DNA of 64,000 nt from Thiothrix caldifontis (GCF_900107695.1 NZ_FNQP01000017.1:16534-80533); one strand, 5' to 3'. Numbered from the stretch's first letter, positions 7,878-17,711 are shown. The notes: generated by a model from the letters alone, not told the origin. Numbers and translations are program-made.

Positions 7878-9839
7878 ATGGCAACCGCAGCTCACGACAG
7901 CAAGCTTTCAGGTCAAGGTCACACGTACCGTCGTTTTAAAGATGGCGACCACGAATGGGATAATATGCACGACAAAATATTTGTCGCGGATACTAGTCAC
8001 AAATGCCCTACCTACATTCACAAAACACCACCTTGCCAAGGTAGTTGCCCATCAGGTGAAGATATCCGTGGTTGGTTGCAAATTGTGCGTGGCATTGAGA
8101 AGCCACCTGTTGGTATGACTATGCAGGAGTACGCTTTCCGCCGTTCCACCAATGCTAACCCGTTTCCATCCATGATGGGTCGTGTTTGCCCTGCGCCTTG
8201 TCAGACTGGCTGTAACCGTAACGACGTTGACGATTTCGTCGGCATTAACTCGGTTGAGCAGTACATTGGTGACAGCGCGATTGCGGCTGGCTTCAAGTTT
8301 GAAGCACCGGCTGAATTGAGCGGCAAGAAAGTGGCTATCGTCGGTGGCGGCCCTGCGGGTATGGCGGCTGCGTATCAGTTGCGTCGCATGGGTCATGCTT
8401 CTACTGTCTTTGAACAACACCCTGAACTGGGCGGCATGATGCGCTACGGTATTCCGGGCTATCGCGTACCACGCGACAAGCTGGGTGCAGAAATGCAACG
8501 CATCATCGATATGGGTGACATCACTATCAAGTGCAACACCACTGTCGGCAAAGACGTAACCATTGAAACACTGGAAAGTGATTTCGATGCAATCCTGTGG
8601 ACTGTTGGTTGCTGGAATGGTCGTGGCCTGTTCGTTGACAAGTTTGCTGAAACGCCAAACTGCGTGTCTGCGGTTGACTTCCTCGAAGCCTATAACAAAG
8701 GCACGATGAAATATACCGCACCTCGCGTAGTGTGCGTGGGTGGTGGTGATACCTCCATCGACGTGGTTTCCGTATCTCGTCGTATCGGTACACTGGCTAA
8801 CTACGCTGAAAATGCTGAAGATTCCGCGACGGGTAAACTGGTTCATGGTGAAGTTGGTGAAAAAACTGCTTCTGCTGTTACTCTGACCACCTTGTTCCCG
8901 CTGGATCAAATGACTGCTGCGGAACACGAAGTACAGGACGCGCTGAAAGAAGGCGTAACTATCCTGACGGAAGTGATGCCAACTGCCTTGGTATTGGATG
9001 AAAATGGTCGTGCGATTGGCTTGAAAGTGGTCGAGTGCGTGATGAAAGGCAATATGCCTGTCGCGAAAGAAGGCGGCAAAGAAACCATCATCGAAGCCGA
9101 CATCATCGTTTCTGCTATCGGTCAGTTTGGTAAACTGGACGGTATCGAAGCCCTGAACAATGGTCGCAACCAAATCAACGCCGACGCGCTGTATCAAGTA
9201 CCGGGTAAGCCTGGTCACTTCGCTGCTGGTGATGCGGTACGTCCGCATTTGCTGACGACTGCGATTGGTCAAGCATCGATTGCGTCTGAAACCATCAATC
9301 AGTACTTGCGTGCGGAAGAGCTGAAAAAGCGTCCTAAAGTCGACAAACACCACTTCGACCTGATGGAAAAACTGCACGAAGCCGGTTTGGATCCAGCAAG
9401 TTATGAAGATAGTCGTTCGGAAGACATGCGCGGTACTGACGGTGCGAAATACGCGGTTCACAACTACGACGACCGTTCCAAGAACGTGATCGTGCCTTCC
9501 AAAGATCTGTTCTTGGGGCACTTCAATACCGTAGCACGTAACCTGCGTACTGAAGACGTACCAACGGCTGAAGAAGTACTGGGTCACTTTGCAGAGCGCA
9601 TGAACCCACTGGCAGAAGCCGATGCGATTAACGAAGCTAAGCGTTGCATGAGCTGCGGTATGTGTTTTGAGTGTGACAACTGCGTTATTTACTGCCCGCA
9701 AACTGCCGTTTACCGCGTGCCTAAGAAACAGGCGACACTGGGTCGTTATGTTGCAACCGATTACGCCAAATGTATCGGCTGCCATATCTGCGCAGACGTT
9801 TGCCCAACTGGGTACATCGAAATGGGTCTGGGCGAATAA
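7878..9839 (+). CDS. dsrL: DsrL, NAD(P)H:acceptor iron-sulfur flavoprotein
   Basis: DsrL couples the DsrAB reaction to NAD(P)(H) and is essential for sulfur oxidation where tested. The 653-residue protein has an N-terminal cysteine region (PPCQGSCPSG, CPAPCQTGCNRND), an FAD-binding GGGPAGMAAAYQL, an NAD(P)-binding GGGDTSIDV, and a C-terminal double ferredoxin domain with CMSCGMCFECDNC and CIGCHICADVCP. The architecture is that of a GltD/NfnB-like reductase with an added ferredoxin. AGGAG precedes the ATG. Confidence 0.93.
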   Translation: MATAAHDSKLSGQGHTYRRFKDGDHEWDNMHDKIFVADTSHKCPTYIHKTPPCQGSCPSGEDIRGWLQIVRGIEKPPVGMTMQEYAFRRSTNANPFPSMMGRVCPAPCQTGCNRNDVDDFVGINSVEQYIGDSAIAAGFKFEAPAELSGKKVAIVGGGPAGMAAAYQLRRMGHASTVFEQHPELGGMMRYGIPGYRVPRDKLGAEMQRIIDMGDITIKCNTTVGKDVTIETLESDFDAILWTVGCWNGRGLFVDKFAETPNCVSAVDFLEAYNKGTMKYTAPRVVCVGGGDTSIDVVSVSRRIGTLANYAENAEDSATGKLVHGEVGEKTASAVTLTTLFPLDQMTAAEHEVQDALKEGVTILTEVMPTALVLDENGRAIGLKVVECVMKGNMPVAKEGGKETIIEADIIVSAIGQFGKLDGIEALNNGRNQINADALYQVPGKPGHFAAGDAVRPHLLTTAIGQASIASETINQYLRAEELKKRPKVDKHHFDLMEKLHEAGLDPASYEDSRSEDMRGTDGAKYAVHNYDDRSKNVIVPSKDLFLGHFNTVARNLRTEDVPTAEEVLGHFAERMNPLAEADAINEAKRCMSCGMCFECDNCVIYCPQTAVYRVPKKQATLGRYVATDYAKCIGCHICADVCPTGYIEMGLGE

Positions 9840-9877
9840 GCGTCCTTTCCATGAGTGCAGGCTCGACAGGAATCAGC

Positions 9878-10399
9878 ATGACTAGCAAGTTTTCAAGCGT
9901 ATTTCTGGCAGCAACGTTGGCTTTTGCCACGCTGTTGGCAGGTTGTAGCAAAGCCCCTACGGAGGCTGACCTCAATCTTGCCACAGCAAAAGCAAAGGCT
10001 GATCAGTGTGTTGAACCAGAAGATGTTATCCGTACCAAACACATGGATCTGCTCATGCATCAGCGTGACGCGACCATGATTGAAGGTATCCGTACCAAAC
10101 AGCACAGTCTGAAAGAGTGCATTAATTGCCACGTTTCAACGACTAAGCAAGATGGTACGCCTTTGCATTACGGTGACAAGGAACATTTTTGTACCACCTG
10201 CCATGCGGCGGTGGGGCAGAAAATTGACTGCTTCCAATGTCATGCTGATCGTCCGCAAATTGATCAAGATCCGAATTATCAGCATACCGTTGGTAGTGCT
10301 GCAGGTCATCACTTTACGCAAGGTGTAACGGCTGCGTTAGCACCCACAGCGGCTGAAGTTCAAATGGTGACGCAACCACAACAAGGAGCTGCGAAATGA
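9878..10399 (+). CDS. dsrJ: DsrJ, triheme cytochrome c
   Basis: DsrJ is the periplasmic triheme cytochrome of DsrMKJOP. The 173-residue protein has three CxxCH sites at C81-H85 (CINCH), C105-H109 (CTTCH) and C118-H122 (CFQCH), plus a free C44 at the place where characterised DsrJ has the Cys proposed as distal heme ligand. The signal segment ends in LLAGC with Cys at 23, a good lipobox, so it may be a lipoprotein. Start 9878 follows ACAGGA at proper distance. Its last four bases overlap dsrO. Confidence 0.93.
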   Translation: MTSKFSSVFLAATLAFATLLAGCSKAPTEADLNLATAKAKADQCVEPEDVIRTKHMDLLMHQRDATMIEGIRTKQHSLKECINCHVSTTKQDGTPLHYGDKEHFCTTCHAAVGQKIDCFQCHADRPQIDQDPNYQHTVGSAAGHHFTQGVTAALAPTAAEVQMVTQPQQGAAK

Positions 10400-11148
10400 A
10401 TCAGAACCGTGTTGATGAATACCGTCGCAATTTTATGACAACCTTGGGTGGTGTTGCGGCAGTGGCTGCGGTTGCCCCCAGTTTTGTCTTGCAAACCGCA
10501 CACGCCGCTGGCGAAGTCGCCGCGAAACCCATTGACCAAGCTGTTACCAATGCCAAGCGTTGGGGCATGTTAATTGACGTGACCAAACTCACCGATGGCG
10601 GTGCAGGCATGGTTGCTGCGTGCAAAAAAGAACACGGTTGGGGCGATGAAGCCCATTCCGCTGACACCCAAAAAGCGCATTGGGCGCGGGTGGTGAAAGT
10701 CACGGATAAACTGACCCAAAACAGTTTCAGCTTGCCGGTCATGTGCCAGCATTGCGAAAACCCGCCGTGCGTCGATGTGTGCCCGACAGGTGCATCCATG
10801 AAACGGGCGGATGGCATTGTGCAAGTCAATAAGCACATTTGTATCGGTTGCCGTTATTGCATGATGGCTTGCCCGTACAAAGCACGCAGTTTTGTGCATG
10901 AAACCTTGCAAGATCAAAAGCCGCATTCCCCTCGGGGCATGGGTACGGTGGAATCCTGTAATATGTGTGTACACCGCATTGACGAAGGCAAGTTGCCCGC
11001 GTGTGTGGAAGCCGCACCGGATGCTGTGATCTTCGGCGATTTGAATGACCCGAACAGCGCGGTCAGCCAAGCGATGAAAACCATCGGTGGCAAGCAAATC
11101 CGTGCCGATCTCGGTTTGAACACTGGCGTGCGTTACCACGGCATCTAA
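10396..11148 (+). CDS. dsrO: DsrO, periplasmic iron-sulfur subunit with Tat signal
   Basis: A 250-residue protein with a twin-arginine leader (YRRNFMTTLGG, ending HAAG near residue 38) and ferredoxin motifs CQHCENPPCVDVCPTGA, CIGCRYCMMACPYKA and CNMCVHR, as in the DMSO-reductase/NrfC-like electron-transfer subunits. In DsrMKJOP it links heme subunit DsrJ to the membrane subunit DsrP on the periplasmic side. It overlaps dsrJ by ATGA, with AAGGAG upstream. Confidence 0.94.
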   Translation: MNQNRVDEYRRNFMTTLGGVAAVAAVAPSFVLQTAHAAGEVAAKPIDQAVTNAKRWGMLIDVTKLTDGGAGMVAACKKEHGWGDEAHSADTQKAHWARVVKVTDKLTQNSFSLPVMCQHCENPPCVDVCPTGASMKRADGIVQVNKHICIGCRYCMMACPYKARSFVHETLQDQKPHSPRGMGTVESCNMCVHRIDEGKLPACVEAAPDAVIFGDLNDPNSAVSQAMKTIGGKQIRADLGLNTGVRYHGI

Positions 11149-11168
11149 CGGAAAGGACGTAAACAGCA

Positions 11169-12377
11169 ATGGCTAGTCAAGCAATCATTTTCCGCGAAAC
11201 CAAAGACAGCAAGGGTTTTTATATCCTGCTGGCGGTTTTGGGTGCATTCCTCGCGCTGGGTGCGCTGGCATTTTTCCACGCTGAACATCATGGGCATCAT
11301 GTTACTGGCATGAATAACCAAGTTGTTTGGGGGTTGCCACACGTTTTTGCGATTGGTTTGATCGTCGCCGCTTCCGGTGCGTTGAACGTTGGTTCAATCG
11401 GTACGGTATTCGGCAAGAAAATCTATCAACCAATGGGGCGTTTGTCTGCACTGCTGGCGATTTCCTTACTGGTCGGTGGTTTGATCGTGTTGGTATTGGA
11501 CTTGGGGCATCCTGATCGTTTGATTATTGCCATGACGACCTATAACTTTAAGTCGATCTTTGCGTGGAACATTATTCTTTATAACGGTTTCTTGGCATTG
11601 TCAGCAGTGTACATCTGGACAATGATGGATCGTAAGGTCAAGAAGTTTTACAAGTTGGCAGGGGTTGCAGCATTCACTTGGCGATTGATCCTGACTACTG
11701 GTACGGGTTCCATCTTCGGTTTCTTGGTGGCGCGTGATTTCTATAACTCTGCGGTCATGGCTCCGTTGTTTATCGTGATGTCCTTTGCAATGGGGTTGGC
11801 GGTTTTTATTCTAGTGCTGCACTTTGCGTATAGCTGGACAGGTCGGACATTGGGTGATGTGGTGATGAACCGCCTGCGTTATTTGTTGGCAGTGTTCATC
11901 GGTGGCGTATTGTTGCTGGAAGGTGCGCGTCATTTCACCGGTTTGTACATTGCGCAGAAAGCGGGTGTGGAAAACTTCATCCTGTTTGAGGGTGGTATTT
12001 ACACGCAATTGTTCTGGATTGGGCAAATTTTATTAGGTAGTTTGCTGCCATTGTCGCTGATTTTCTGCCGTAAGTTGGCGAATAATCGCGTAGCATTATT
12101 GCTTGCGGCGCTGTTTACTATCGTCGGTGGCTTTGCGCAACTGTATGTGATTTTGATTGGTGGGCAAGCGTATCCATTGGTTTTATTCCCTGGTGCTGAA
12201 GTTTCCAGTGATTACTTTGACGGTGCGATTAATGCGTATGCGCCAAGTATCTGGGAGTTGATGCTGGGTCTGGGTGGTGTAGCACTTGCGTTGGTCATGG
12301 TGACGATTGGCGTGAAAGTATTGCGCTTCCTGCCGGATTCCTTGTCGGATGCGGTGGCTGATCCGCACAGCAAGTAA
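11169..12377 (+). CDS. dsrP: DsrP, NrfD-like membrane subunit of DsrMKJOP
   Basis: A 402-residue polytopic protein of the NrfD/PsrC family, with about ten hydrophobic segments. It is the quinone-interacting partner of DsrO. It is the last dsr gene here: the next reading frame starts on its stop codon and the operon terminator lies 24 bp beyond. The dsrN, dsrR and dsrS genes that follow dsrP in Allochromatium are absent from this position. Confidence 0.92.
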   Translation: MASQAIIFRETKDSKGFYILLAVLGAFLALGALAFFHAEHHGHHVTGMNNQVVWGLPHVFAIGLIVAASGALNVGSIGTVFGKKIYQPMGRLSALLAISLLVGGLIVLVLDLGHPDRLIIAMTTYNFKSIFAWNIILYNGFLALSAVYIWTMMDRKVKKFYKLAGVAAFTWRLILTTGTGSIFGFLVARDFYNSAVMAPLFIVMSFAMGLAVFILVLHFAYSWTGRTLGDVVMNRLRYLLAVFIGGVLLLEGARHFTGLYIAQKAGVENFILFEGGIYTQLFWIGQILLGSLLPLSLIFCRKLANNRVALLLAALFTIVGGFAQLYVILIGGQAYPLVLFPGAEVSSDYFDGAINAYAPSIWELMLGLGGVALALVMVTIGVKVLRFLPDSLSDAVADPHSK

Positions 12378-13156
12378 TGGTTGCGTGCTTGAATCTTAAG
12401 AAAACCGGCCTCGTGCCGGTTTTCCTGTTATGGCTCTTTTATTTAACGGCTTGTTCGCCGTCGTTAGAGCAGCAGCTTGATCACCTGAAACTGTCTGTCG
12501 CGACCACGCAGCTTTTGCTGGTGACGACGACAGATTGGGAGACTTCGACTGCCACGCTGCAACGCATGGAAAAGTCTGCTGATCATTGGCAAGCCGTTGG
12601 TGAGAGCGTTCCAGTTAGGGTAGGGCGTAACGGGCTTGGCTGGGGCGTGGGCTTGCATCAGGATGGTGACGTTGTGCAAAAACAGGAGGGTGACGGTAAA
12701 GCACCCGCAGGTGTGTTTCCATTGGGGATGGTGTTCGGTTACGCTGACCAAGTGCCTGTTGGTTTGCAAATGCCCTACCGGATTGCCAGCGACCGCGACT
12801 ATTTCATTGATGCGGTGGATTCACCCGATTACAACCGCTGGCGCAGTATCCCGTTGGATCAGGCGAATGAACCCAAACAATATTGGCGTTCGTTTGAACG
12901 GATGCGCCGTGATGACCATCAATACGAACTGGGTATGATGGTCGGGCATAACTTATTCCCCACCACAGCAGGGCGTGGTAGTGCTATTTTTCTGCATGTT
13001 TGGTTAAATCCTGATACGGCGACATCTGGTTGTACAGCAATGTCAAAAGCGGATTTATTGAGCATTTTGACGTGGTTAAAACCTACAGCTAATCCGCTGT
13101 TGATACAAGTGCCAGTAGATCAAGTGGCAGATTTACGCTTTCCAGAAGCTCAATAA
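12377..13156 (+). CDS. L,D-transpeptidase (YkuD)-like lipoprotein
   Basis: A 259-residue protein with an N-terminal signal segment ending in the lipobox LTAC (Cys about residue 26). Its C-terminal half resembles the ErfK/YbiS/YkuD fold: MVGHNLFP, then IFLHVW and SGCTAM, whose His and Cys would be the catalytic pair. Such enzymes cross-link peptidoglycan or attach proteins to it; an atypical member could also be a cleaving enzyme. The ATG overlaps the dsrP stop by one base, but a transcription terminator lies over codons 9-16, so an alternative GTG at 12413 is possible, though it would lose the lysines of the signal peptide. It is convergent with the next gene, overlapping by 24 bp. Confidence 0.75.
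   Translation: MVACLNLKKTGLVPVFLLWLFYLTACSPSLEQQLDHLKLSVATTQLLLVTTTDWETSTATLQRMEKSADHWQAVGESVPVRVGRNGLGWGVGLHQDGDVVQKQEGDGKAPAGVFPLGMVFGYADQVPVGLQMPYRIASDRDYFIDAVDSPDYNRWRSIPLDQANEPKQYWRSFERMRRDDHQYELGMMVGHNLFPTTAGRGSAIFLHVWLNPDTATSGCTAMSKADLLSILTWLKPTANPLLIQVPVDQVADLRFPEAQ
12401..12427 (+). terminator. Rho-independent terminator of the dsr operon
   Basis: AAAACCGGC and GCCGGTTTT form a perfect 9-bp stem around CTCGT, followed by cctgtt. It lies 24 bp after the dsrP stop. It is also inside the codons for KTGLVPVF of the next gene's signal peptide, so the same bases must fold as an operon end and be read as protein. Confidence 0.75.
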
Positions 13157-13825
13157 GCTTTTGGTTTGTTCCAGTAGGTAGTTTTTTCGCCAAGGGTCAT
13201 GCTCGACCGTTTTCAGTAATTGTTCCAGTTGGTGTAGGCAAGCACGTTGCCGCTTACTGTTGCGTTGCGCCCAATCCTTTAGCAGTGACAGCAGGGCGTT
13301 GTCCAAGTCAAGATCGAGATAAACGGGTTTGGCATATTCCTGCAAAATCCGTTCAAACAACGCTTGTTGGCGTTCGATGGGTAATACACTGTAACACTCC
13401 CACAGTGTGGTGCAGGCAGTGCGCATCAGCGTGTAGATATGCTCTTCTGGGTCTTCCATTTTATTCGCTAAAATGGGCAAGTCGCTGATGACCGCAAGGC
13501 ATAAATCAATGGTTTCACGGGTGGGTGTGGTTGCTTTGCGGGCAACAGCTAACACGTTGCGAATAGCTGTGGTTAGGTGCAGAGTACTGTTAGCGTGAAT
13601 ATACCCTTCTGCATTTGCATGGCGTTGGGTCATATCTGCCAGCATTTGCCGGTATTTGGGTTCACTTGATGTGTCGCTACCCAGTAAATCGGCAAAACAG
13701 ATCAGGAGGGTGTCACGAAAATCAGTATCCTGCAACGCTTTTTCCCGAACAAATGTTTGCAGTTCTTGATGGGAAAGCTGCTGGAGGATATAGTCAATTT
13801 GCCCAATACGTGTAGTCGGTTTCAC
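13133..13825 (-). CDS. Unknown helical protein, 230 aa
   Basis: I do not recognise a family. The protein is soluble, rich in Leu, Gln and Arg, with long predicted helices throughout and no signal peptide or membrane segment; cysteines occur singly. It starts at a GTG placed directly after the yhbY stop (TAAGTG), so translation is probably coupled to yhbY; no good Shine-Dalgarno is visible. Its 3' end overlaps the convergent L,D-transpeptidase gene by 24 bp. Confidence 0.65.
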   Translation of the reverse strand: MKPTTRIGQIDYILQQLSHQELQTFVREKALQDTDFRDTLLICFADLLGSDTSSEPKYRQMLADMTQRHANAEGYIHANSTLHLTTAIRNVLAVARKATTPTRETIDLCLAVISDLPILANKMEDPEEHIYTLMRTACTTLWECYSVLPIERQQALFERILQEYAKPVYLDLDLDNALLSLLKDWAQRNSKRQRACLHQLEQLLKTVEHDPWRKNYLLEQTKSLLSFWKA

Positions 13826-14140
13826 TTAAAAAGCCTGTTCTTTGAGAATATCGGGGCGATCAGGGTTGCGGCGATACAGTACAGCGACATTTCCTACCCG
13901 TTGAATCAGTTGTGACTGGCTATATTGAAGAATTTGTTCAATCATCTCATTACGTAAGTCGCGATCACCGACACTCAATTTAATTTTTATCAGTTGATGA
14001 TAATCAAGTGCCCCTGTGATTTCTTCGAGTACAGTAGGTTTTAGCCCATGCTGACCGACCAAGACAACGGGGTTAAGTGCGTGAGCACGGCTCCGTAGGT
14101 ATTTTTTCTGAGTTTCTGTCAATGTTCCGGTCGTTTCCAT
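13826..14140 (-). CDS. yhbY: RNA-binding protein YhbY (CRM domain)
   Basis: A 104-residue single CRM-domain protein that binds pre-50S ribosomal particles. Visible family features are LRSRAHALNPVVLVGQHGL and the conserved Arg-rich IQRVGNVAVLYRRN. The ATG at 14140, behind GGGAAG, gives the usual length; an upstream in-frame extension is not conserved in character. It diverges from rlmE with 46 bp between the starts, the common gammaproteobacterial arrangement. Confidence 0.92.
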   Translation of the reverse strand: METTGTLTETQKKYLRSRAHALNPVVLVGQHGLKPTVLEEITGALDYHQLIKIKLSVGDRDLRNEMIEQILQYSQSQLIQRVGNVAVLYRRNPDRPDILKEQAF

Positions 14141-14186
14141 GATACGCTTCCCTAAATTGACGAAGTGTAATGAGTGATAACACGGC

Positions 14187-14807
14187 ATGGCAAGAAGCAA
14201 AAGCAGTCAACGGTGGTTGGGTGAGCATTTTAGTGACGAATACGTCAAAAAAGCGCAACAAGAAGGGTATCGTTCACGAGCAGTCTACAAGTTGCAGGAA
14301 ATTCAGGATAAAGATCGTCTTTTACAGCCGGGTATGAACGTGGTTGATTTAGGTGCAGCACCTGGTGGTTGGAGTCAATATGCAACCAAGTTTGTTGGGC
14401 AAAAAGGTAGGATTGTTGCCAGTGATATTCTTCCTATTGATCCTCTGCCGTTTGTGGAGTTTGTATTGGGAGATTTCCGTGAGGAATCAGTTTTAACAGA
14501 AATCTTGAGTTTGCTAGGAGGGGATAAAGCAGATCTTGTTATTTCTGATATGGCACCCAATATGAGTGGTGTAGATGCCGTTGACCAGCCACGCTCTATA
14601 CATTTGTGTGAACTTGCACTGGATATGGCACGGCAAGTATTAAAGCCTAGTGGTACTTTTTTGGTGAAATTGTTTCAAGGGGATGGTTCTGAGGCGTTTC
14701 TCCGTGATGTCCGCAGCAGTTTTAAAACAGTAAAAGTGCGAAAACCGGCTGCATCAAGACCACGTAGTCGGGAGGTTTATGTATTAGCACAAGGTTTTGT
14801 GTTGTAA
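14187..14807 (+). CDS. rlmE: 23S rRNA 2'-O-methyltransferase RlmE (FtsJ/RrmJ)
   Basis: RlmE methylates the 2'-O of U2552 in 23S rRNA late in 50S assembly. The 206-residue protein has the SAM site [15 protein letters not shown], the acidic motif [11 protein letters not shown], and the remaining K-D-K-E residues including FLVKLFQG. The N-terminal [19 protein letters not shown] is typical. ftsH follows after 56 bp. Confidence 0.95.
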   Translation: MARSKSSQRWLGEHFSDEYVKKAQQEGYRSRAVYKLQEIQDKDRLLQPGMNVVDLGAAPGGWSQYATKFVGQKGRIVASDILPIDPLPFVEFVLGDFREESVLTEILSLLGGDKADLVISDMAPNMSGVDAVDQPRSIHLCELALDMARQVLKPSGTFLVKLFQGDGSEAFLRDVRSSFKTVKVRKPAASRPRSREVYVLAQGFVL

Positions 14808-14863
14808 TATCTCGGTAATAGGTGTTGCATATGGATAACACCAGTTGATAGTGGAGAAGTCAC

Positions 14864-16804
14864 TTGAACGATTTAACCAAAAATTTGCTGATTTGGGCTG
14901 TTATTGCTTTCGTATTGATTGCAGTGTTCAGCAAATTCAGTGTTCCAGCCCAGCCTGCCACTGCCGTGCCCTACTCGGACTTTTTGACGAATGTTCGGAA
15001 TGGGAGTGTCAAAGAAGTTGACATCAAAGGGCAGAAAATTATTGGACTTGATAGTAACAATAGCCGATTCATTACTTATAGTCCGCCAAATGACGCTAAG
15101 TTAGTTGATGATTTGGTGGCTAATAAGGTTAAGTTCCAAGCATCACCACCGGAAGAGCGCTCTGTGCTATGGGATATTATTATTAGCTGGGTGCCTTTCC
15201 TGCTGATCATTGGCTTGTGGATTTATATCATGCGCCAAATGCAAGGTGGTGGCGGTGGACGAGGGGCTATGTCCTTTGGCAAAAGTCGTGCTCGCATGAT
15301 GACTGAAGACCAAGTTAAGGTTAACTTCAATGATGTTGCTGGTTGCGAAGAAGCCAAGGACGAAGTTGCTGAGTTGGTCGAGTTTCTGCGTGATCCAGGT
15401 AAATTTCAAAAACTTGGAGGTAAGATTCCGCGTGGCGTATTGATGGTGGGGTCACCAGGTACAGGTAAAACCTTGCTGGCAAAAGCCATAGCAGGTGAGG
15501 CTAAAGTGCCATTCTTCAGCATTTCTGGTTCTGACTTTGTGGAAATGTTTGTTGGTGTGGGGGCTTCCCGTGTACGTGATATGTTTGAACAAGCTAAGAA
15601 ACATGCTCCTTGCATTATTTTCATTGACGAAATTGATGCCGTTGGTCGCCAGCGAGGCGCTGGCTTAGGTGGTGGTCATGATGAACGTGAGCAAACCCTT
15701 AACCAGTTGTTAGTAGAGATGGACGGTTTTGAAGGAAGCGAAGGAATTATTGTTATTGCTGCTACTAACCGTCCTGATGTATTGGATGCAGCCTTATTGC
15801 GCCCTGGTCGTTTCGACCGTCAAGTGGTGGTACCGTTACCTGATGTACGGGGGCGTGAGCAAATTCTCAAAGTTCATATGCGTAAAGTGCCATTGGGTGA
15901 TGATGTTAAGCCATCCCTGATTGCACGTGGTACACCGGGTTTCTCAGGTGCTGATTTGGCAAATCTGGTAAATGAAGCAGCTTTGTTTGCTGCACGCGCT
16001 AATAAACGCACAGTCGATATGCATGAGTTTGAGAAAGCCAAAGACAAGATCATGATGGGCGCTGAACGCAAGTCAATGGTTATGAAGGAAGAGGAAAAGT
16101 TAGCGACGGCTTACCACGAGGCCGGTCATGCCATTGTGGGCTTAAGCGTTCCTGAGCATGATCCTGTCTACAAAGTCAGCATTATTCCGCGTGGTCGTGC
16201 CTTAGGTGTTACTATGTATTTGCCGGAAGAAGATCGTTACAGCGCTAGTAAGCAACGTTTAGAAAGCCAGATTTCTAGCTTGTATGGTGGTAGGATCGCG
16301 GAAGAGTTGATTTATGGTGTAGAAGGTGTAACTACTGGTGCCTCTAACGATATTGAACGGGCTACTAGCATTGCGCGTAATATGGTGACTAAGTGGGGTT
16401 TATCAAGCCGTATGGGGCCTTTAGCTTATTCTGAGGATGAGGGTGAAGTCTTCTTAGGGCGTTCAGTTACGCAGCACAAGCACGTTTCCGATGAAACTGC
16501 TCATGCGATTGATGGTGAAATTCGCGAGGTGATTGATCGTAATTATAATCGTGCAAAGCAGATACTGACCGATAAAATGAGTGTTTTGCATGCTATGGCA
16601 CAAGCACTGATGAAGTATGAGACTATCGACCGTGCGCAAGTAGATGCTTTGATGCGTGGTGAGGAACCGCCACCACCGGCGGATTGGAATGATGATGACT
16701 CTTCTTCTGGTGGTCGTGGTGCATCACCTAAAACGCCTTCTGGCACTGGTAAGGCAACAGATGCAGATGGTAGTGTGATTGGTGGTGCTGCGAGTTCACA
16801 TTAA
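14864..16804 (+). CDS. ftsH: ATP-dependent zinc metalloprotease FtsH
   Basis: FtsH is the membrane-bound AAA+ protease that degrades unstable and misassembled proteins. The 646-residue protein has two N-terminal membrane helices (about 8-25 and 100-120), Walker A GSPGTGKT, Walker B IIFIDEID, the second region of homology with RPGRFDRQ, and the zinc motif HEAGH. Translation starts at TTG with GGAG upstream. Its known partners HflK and HflC are not next to it; HflK/HflC-like genes occur at 58.5-62 kb in a different setting. Confidence 0.96.
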   Translation: MNDLTKNLLIWAVIAFVLIAVFSKFSVPAQPATAVPYSDFLTNVRNGSVKEVDIKGQKIIGLDSNNSRFITYSPPNDAKLVDDLVANKVKFQASPPEERSVLWDIIISWVPFLLIIGLWIYIMRQMQGGGGGRGAMSFGKSRARMMTEDQVKVNFNDVAGCEEAKDEVAELVEFLRDPGKFQKLGGKIPRGVLMVGSPGTGKTLLAKAIAGEAKVPFFSISGSDFVEMFVGVGASRVRDMFEQAKKHAPCIIFIDEIDAVGRQRGAGLGGGHDEREQTLNQLLVEMDGFEGSEGIIVIAATNRPDVLDAALLRPGRFDRQVVVPLPDVRGREQILKVHMRKVPLGDDVKPSLIARGTPGFSGADLANLVNEAALFAARANKRTVDMHEFEKAKDKIMMGAERKSMVMKEEEKLATAYHEAGHAIVGLSVPEHDPVYKVSIIPRGRALGVTMYLPEEDRYSASKQRLESQISSLYGGRIAEELIYGVEGVTTGASNDIERATSIARNMVTKWGLSSRMGPLAYSEDEGEVFLGRSVTQHKHVSDETAHAIDGEIREVIDRNYNRAKQILTDKMSVLHAMAQALMKYETIDRAQVDALMRGEEPPPPADWNDDDSSSGGRGASPKTPSGTGKATDADGSVIGGAASSH

Positions 16805-16832
16805 ATTTTTCTGATTGCAGGATCAGTTAAGC

Positions 16833-16863
16833 AAGGCGCGAGTATTTAGCTCGCGCCTTTTTC
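16833..16863 (+). terminator. Rho-independent terminator after ftsH
   Basis: A perfect 10-bp stem (AAGGCGCGAG with CTCGCGCCTT), 7-base loop, then a T-run. It separates the rlmE-ftsH message from folP. Confidence 0.9.
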
Positions 16864-16879
16864 ATTATGGAATGGTGCA

Positions 16880-17698
16880 ATGACTTGGAAAATAAAACAA
16901 TCTTCAGTGCAGGTAATGGGAATTCTCAACGTTACACCTGATTCATTTTCTGATGGTGGCTTATTCCACGGGATTGATACAGCTTTACGTCATGTTGAGC
17001 AGATGTTACAAGAAGGTGTTGATATTATTGATGTCGGTGGGGAATCAACACGACCAGGTGCAGCATCAGTTCCCATTCAAGTCGAGTTGGATCGTGTTAT
17101 TCCTATCATTGAGGCAATACGTTCACGTTTTGCAGTACCCTTGTCAGTTGATACCAGTAAGCCTGAAGTTATGTTAGCGGCAGTAGCCGCAGGTGTCAGC
17201 TTGATTAATGATGTATGTGCTTTGCAGCAGTCTGGGGCATTAGAAGCATGCGCTAAGCTTACGGTTCCTGTTTGCTTGATGCATATGCAGGGTCAGCCGC
17301 GCACTATGCAACAAGCTCCTTATTATCAGGATGTTATAGGTGATGTTCGGCAGTTTTTTCAGGAGCGTATTGCGGTCTGCGAGTTGGCAGGGATAGATCG
17401 CAAGCGCTTGATAGTGGATCCAGGGTTTGGATTTGGAAAAACATTGATGCATAATGTAAGTCTATTGCGTGATTTGGGTGAGTTTTCTGCATTGGGCTTG
17501 CCTATACTCGTTGGGCTTTCTCGCAAAACCATGATAGGGAATTTATTAAATAACCGTCCAGTTCATGAGCGTGTATACGGTAGTGTCGCAGCAGCAGTCA
17601 TTGCAGCAATGCATGGTGCTAATATTGTTCGTGTACATGATGTGGGTGCAACGGTTGATGCAATAAAACTGGTAAACGCAGTGCTAGAGAAGAATTGA
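16880..17698 (+). CDS. folP: Dihydropteroate synthase
   Basis: FolP joins 6-hydroxymethyl-dihydropterin diphosphate to p-aminobenzoate in folate synthesis and is the sulfonamide target. The 272-residue protein has [32 protein letters not shown] and the phosphate-binding GLSRKTMIG. It lies 13 bp before glmM, the usual order. Confidence 0.95.
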   Translation: MTWKIKQSSVQVMGILNVTPDSFSDGGLFHGIDTALRHVEQMLQEGVDIIDVGGESTRPGAASVPIQVELDRVIPIIEAIRSRFAVPLSVDTSKPEVMLAAVAAGVSLINDVCALQQSGALEACAKLTVPVCLMHMQGQPRTMQQAPYYQDVIGDVRQFFQERIAVCELAGIDRKRLIVDPGFGFGKTLMHNVSLLRDLGEFSALGLPILVGLSRKTMIGNLLNNRPVHERVYGSVAAAVIAAMHGANIVRVHDVGATVDAIKLVNAVLEKN

Positions 17699-17711
17699 GG
17701 TAGATGGGCTA

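Noticed and set aside
8052..9785. 577-codon open frame antisense to dsrL
   Set aside because: A shadow caused by codon bias in dsrL; low-complexity Thr/Arg/Phe composition and no ribosome site.
14864..16804. FtsH considered as the direct partner of the HflK/HflC-like proteins at 58.5-60.4 kb
   Set aside because: The genes are more than 40 kb apart, and the SPFH genes are tied to a CDF fusion instead; a physical link cannot be read from the sequence.
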